Source of the DNA: Candidatus Scybalocola faecavium
GTDB lineage: Bacteria > Bacillota > Clostridia > Lachnospirales > Lachnospiraceae
Direction: 5' to 3'
Length of the DNA: 64,000 nt
Assembly: GCA_018713145.1 (NCBI GenBank)
Contig: DVFP01000033.1
Coordinates: forward strand, 1-64,000
The translations under genes were made by a program, and so were the position numbers. A model generated the notes under the pieces. It ran no database searches. It worked only from the letters and a program-made list of their open reading frames with translations, and was not told the origin of the DNA. Positions within the stretch are counted from its first letter, which is position 1. Each line of letters begins with the position of its first letter. Shown in pieces: positions 62,267 to 64,000 of the stretch.

Positions 62267-62992
62267 ATGAACTTTTGCATTTTGGCCGGCGGAAAAAGCC
62301 GGCGTATGGGTTCAGATAAAGCTTTTTTAGAATTTAACGGCCGCCGGGGCGTGGAGATCCTTTTGGAACGTTTTTCCAAAGAAGGATCTGTGTGCCTGTC
62401 TTCAGCCCGGGGAGATATGCTCCCCAGGCTGGAGATCCCGGCGGCTTTAAATATTTTTGAGGTCAGCGACAGCTTTTTAGATGCCGGCCCTGCCGGGGGC
62501 ATTTACAGTGCCCTGGCGCAGACGGGAGAGGATTTATTTGTGGTTGCCGGGGATATGCCCTTTGCCAGTCCGATCCTGGCCCGCCAGGTCATGGCTCTGG
62601 CCGGTGTTTCAGGGACCGGCCCTGATAACGGGGCGAAGGTAAAAAACGGCTCTTTAAAAGAAGGGGGCAGCCCGGATCTGGTGGTTTTGGAAGGTAAGGA
62701 TCATCAGTTGGAAATGCTTTTTGCCTACTACAGTATCCGCTGTCGGGAACCTCTTTACCGTATGCTGTCGGACGGACACTATCGCCTGAGAGATTTAGCA
62801 GGCCGGGTTTCCAGCCGGGTCATTTCCTTTGAGGAAGGGGCAAAGGCCTGGGGATCTCTTGCCTGGACAGACCAGCCTGAGATTTTTAAAGATCAAAGGG
62901 GCGCTGATGCCCTGGCCCTGGCTTTGATGAATATGAACCGGCCGGAGGATTATTACCGGGTATGTGAGCTGATGAAAGGATCTTTTGGATGA
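62267..62992 (+). CDS. MobA-like molybdenum cofactor guanylyltransferase
   Basis: The 241-residue product has the nucleotidyltransferase start CILAGGKSRRMGSDKAFLEF and the DAGPAGGIYSAL and VVAGDMPFASPIL motifs of MobA. MobA attaches GMP to molybdopterin to form the bis-MGD cofactor. No other molybdenum genes are in the window, so a related nucleotidyltransferase role remains possible. Its 3' end overlaps the convergent phosphopantetheinyl transferase gene by 40 bp. Confidence 0.85.
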   Translation: MNFCILAGGKSRRMGSDKAFLEFNGRRGVEILLERFSKEGSVCLSSARGDMLPRLEIPAALNIFEVSDSFLDAGPAGGIYSALAQTGEDLFVVAGDMPFASPILARQVMALAGVSGTGPDNGAKVKNGSLKEGGSPDLVVLEGKDHQLEMLFAYYSIRCREPLYRMLSDGHYRLRDLAGRVSSRVISFEEGAKAWGSLAWTDQPEIFKDQRGADALALALMNMNRPEDYYRVCELMKGSFG

Positions 62993-63615
62993 TTTGGGTC
63001 ATAATGCTGCCTTATGACCTGAATTTTCGGGACAGGGACAGGAGAGCACACAGATAAAATATAATCCGGCTCCAGTTTCTCCTGATAAAAATACAGTCCT
63101 TCCCTGGAACAGCGGATTCCAGGGGGGCAGGTTCCCAGGCTGAGGGTAAAGGAAAATTCAGTGAGAGGCATGGACAGGCCCATGCCGGACTGTTTGATAA
63201 CACTTTCTTTTAATGTCCAAAAACGGATAAAACACTCTTCATAAAGGGAGGGAACGTCCTTAAATTGATCCAGAAATTTTTGCTCACCTTGGGTGAGCAC
63301 TTTTTTTAATATGGACGGGGAGAAGGCATGGATCTGTTCCAGATCCATGCCAATATCTTCATTGGCAAAGGCACAGGCCGCTAGACCGCTGCAGTGGCTG
63401 ATATTAAAATAAATCCCGGGGTAGTCTTTTAAAGCCGGCTTCCCATAGGGATTTTTTATAAGAGCGTTTTCCAGGAGATGGGGGGGAATATGAATGGCGA
63501 AAAGTTCTTTTAGCCCCATGGAAAGAAGGCTGCGTCCGAGACTGTGTTCGATTTTATATTTTTCTCTGGGAAGGCAGTCTTCATAGGATTGCATATATAT
63601 TGTGATCATTTTCAT
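62953..63615 (-). CDS. 4'-phosphopantetheinyl transferase (Sfp type)
   Basis: The enzyme transfers phosphopantetheine from coenzyme A to carrier proteins. The product has NPYGKPALKDYPGIYFNISH, then IGMDLEQI with the metal Asp, and RFWTLKESVIKQSGMGL with the metal Glu-Lys pair: the Sfp family signature. Sfp-type enzymes usually serve polyketide/peptide synthases or fatty acid carriers; no synthase is visible here. The start is uncertain: ATG 63615 or 63609 follow AAAGGA, while ATG 63642 has no site. The 220-residue length fits. The last 13 codons overlap the opposite gene. Confidence 0.9.
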   Translation of the reverse strand: MKMITIYMQSYEDCLPREKYKIEHSLGRSLLSMGLKELFAIHIPPHLLENALIKNPYGKPALKDYPGIYFNISHCSGLAACAFANEDIGMDLEQIHAFSPSILKKVLTQGEQKFLDQFKDVPSLYEECFIRFWTLKESVIKQSGMGLSMPLTEFSFTLSLGTCPPGIRCSREGLYFYQEKLEPDYILSVCSPVPVPKIQVIRQHYDPNHPKDPFISSHTR

Positions 63616-63824
63616 TTCATCCTTTAGTCTTTTTTCGGTCATGGGCAGCAGGGCGCAGCGGACCGGATTTCTGATCCCATGTTATCAAATATATTTGCTA
63701 TTGTCAAAGAAAGCGAAAGATACATTTCCAAACAAATTTATAAAGATGATAGAAGATTTTTGCAAAAGAGATCGCGGAAAATAATTTGTGACAGAAACAT
63801 AGCTATTTTGTGACAAAAAATAGC

Positions 63825-63853
63825 TTGATTTTATTGCGCGTCTATGACATAAT
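63825..63853 (+). promoter_or_regulatory. Promoter of the gene at the right edge
   Basis: TTGATT (63825-63830) and CATAAT (63848-63853) are 17 bp apart, giving a leader of about 125 nt. Confidence 0.7.
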
Positions 63854-63862
63854 TATAAAAAG

Positions 63863-63957
63863 AAATGTAACATTATCGTAATATGTTACGCGTACCGGGC
63901 CAATAAATCCGGCCTTTTGGCACCACGGATTTTTCCCTGTATCGTCATGTTACATTT
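63863..63957 (+). promoter_or_regulatory. Structured 5' leader with two competing hairpins
   Basis: GTAACAT (63867-63873) can pair with ATGTTAC nearby (63883-63889). Alternatively, extended to AAATGTAACAT (63863-63873), it can pair with ATGTTACATTT (63947-63957) over 11 bp, enclosing a GC-rich region with CCGG/CCGG and GCC-TTTT-GGC hairpins. The two folds exclude each other, as in riboswitch or attenuator leaders. I cannot match it to a known riboswitch class by eye. The short palindrome could alternatively be an operator. Confidence 0.45.
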
Positions 63958-63985
63958 AATGACAACGAAGAATGGAGAGGCGACA

Positions 63986-64000
63986 ATGAAAAGGTTAGCT
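63986..64000 (+). CDS. Start of a gene running off the right edge
   Basis: ATG 63986 follows GGAGAGG by 5 bp; only five codons (MKRLA) are visible. The Lys-Arg start with a hydrophobic residue next could be a signal peptide, but nothing more can be said. Confidence 0.6.

Noticed and set aside
63863..63957. Cyclic-di-GMP riboswitch
   Set aside because: The conserved GEMM core elements are not present; only a generic switch-like fold can be supported.

Overview
The window looks like chromosomal DNA of a gut-type member of the Clostridia, most likely Lachnospiraceae. The support is indirect: strong AGGAGG-type ribosome binding sites, TTGACA/TATAAT promoters with 16-17 bp spacers, Rho-independent terminators, the gene families present (two-repeat EamA transporter, Csp-like subtilase, CheB-CheR-PAS fusion, CdaA-CdaR locus, Tn-type relaxase and PcfB genes) and many short palindromic elements between genes. 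No rRNA, tRNA or CRISPR array was recognised.

Layout. 1-2.7 kb is the end of a conjugative element on the minus strand (partial gene, shortened ArdC/LtrC-like gene, PcfB-like gene, relaxase). The relaxase lost its N-terminus at about 2,680, where it abuts a GHKL histidine kinase gene that lost its catalytic domain. 4-7.4 kb holds an EamA transporter and a DAHP synthase preceded by what appears to be a complete ribosome-mediated attenuator with an aromatic leader peptide, then a DUF3810 relic. 7.6-13.6 kb carries ApbE, a GH3 hydrolase and a GH78 rhamnosidase. A repeat-dense non-coding stretch (13.7-14.1 kb) and an HxlR regulator follow.

14.8-18.3 kb is the most distinctive locus: a 64-residue Cys-repeat peptide with a duplicated, hairpin-rich 5' leader, a radical SAM/SPASM protein, a decayed nitroreductase, a flavin-fold/ferredoxin protein and a sirtuin with Gln at the usual catalytic His. 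It reads as a RiPP (ribosomally made, modified peptide) cluster. Next come a membrane protein, a MarR-controlled heterodimeric ABC exporter, a LysR regulator, a large EAL phosphodiesterase overlapping or abutting a CheB-CheR-PAS fusion, a DnaK paralogue and a cyclopropane fatty acid synthase.

35-41 kb is a five-gene peptide ABC importer operon, followed by an amidohydrolase. 43-47.6 kb is a c-di-AMP operon (two membrane proteins, CdaA, CdaR, HPr). 47.9-50.1 kb has leuA and an acetyltransferase; 50.2-52.7 kb a galactofuranose/glycosyltransferase/flippase-type set; 52.9-60.7 kb a zinc-ribbon membrane protein, a sigma factor, an HtrA protease, a ClpX-type unfoldase, a subtilase and a second zinc-ribbon protein, i.e. 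a run of envelope-stress and proteolysis genes. The end holds an M18 aminopeptidase, a MobA-like transferase converging on a phosphopantetheinyl transferase, and a promoter plus switch-like leader for a gene that runs off the window.

All assignments come from reading the sequence and remembered family features; no database search was run. Residue positions are approximate unless a residue is named.
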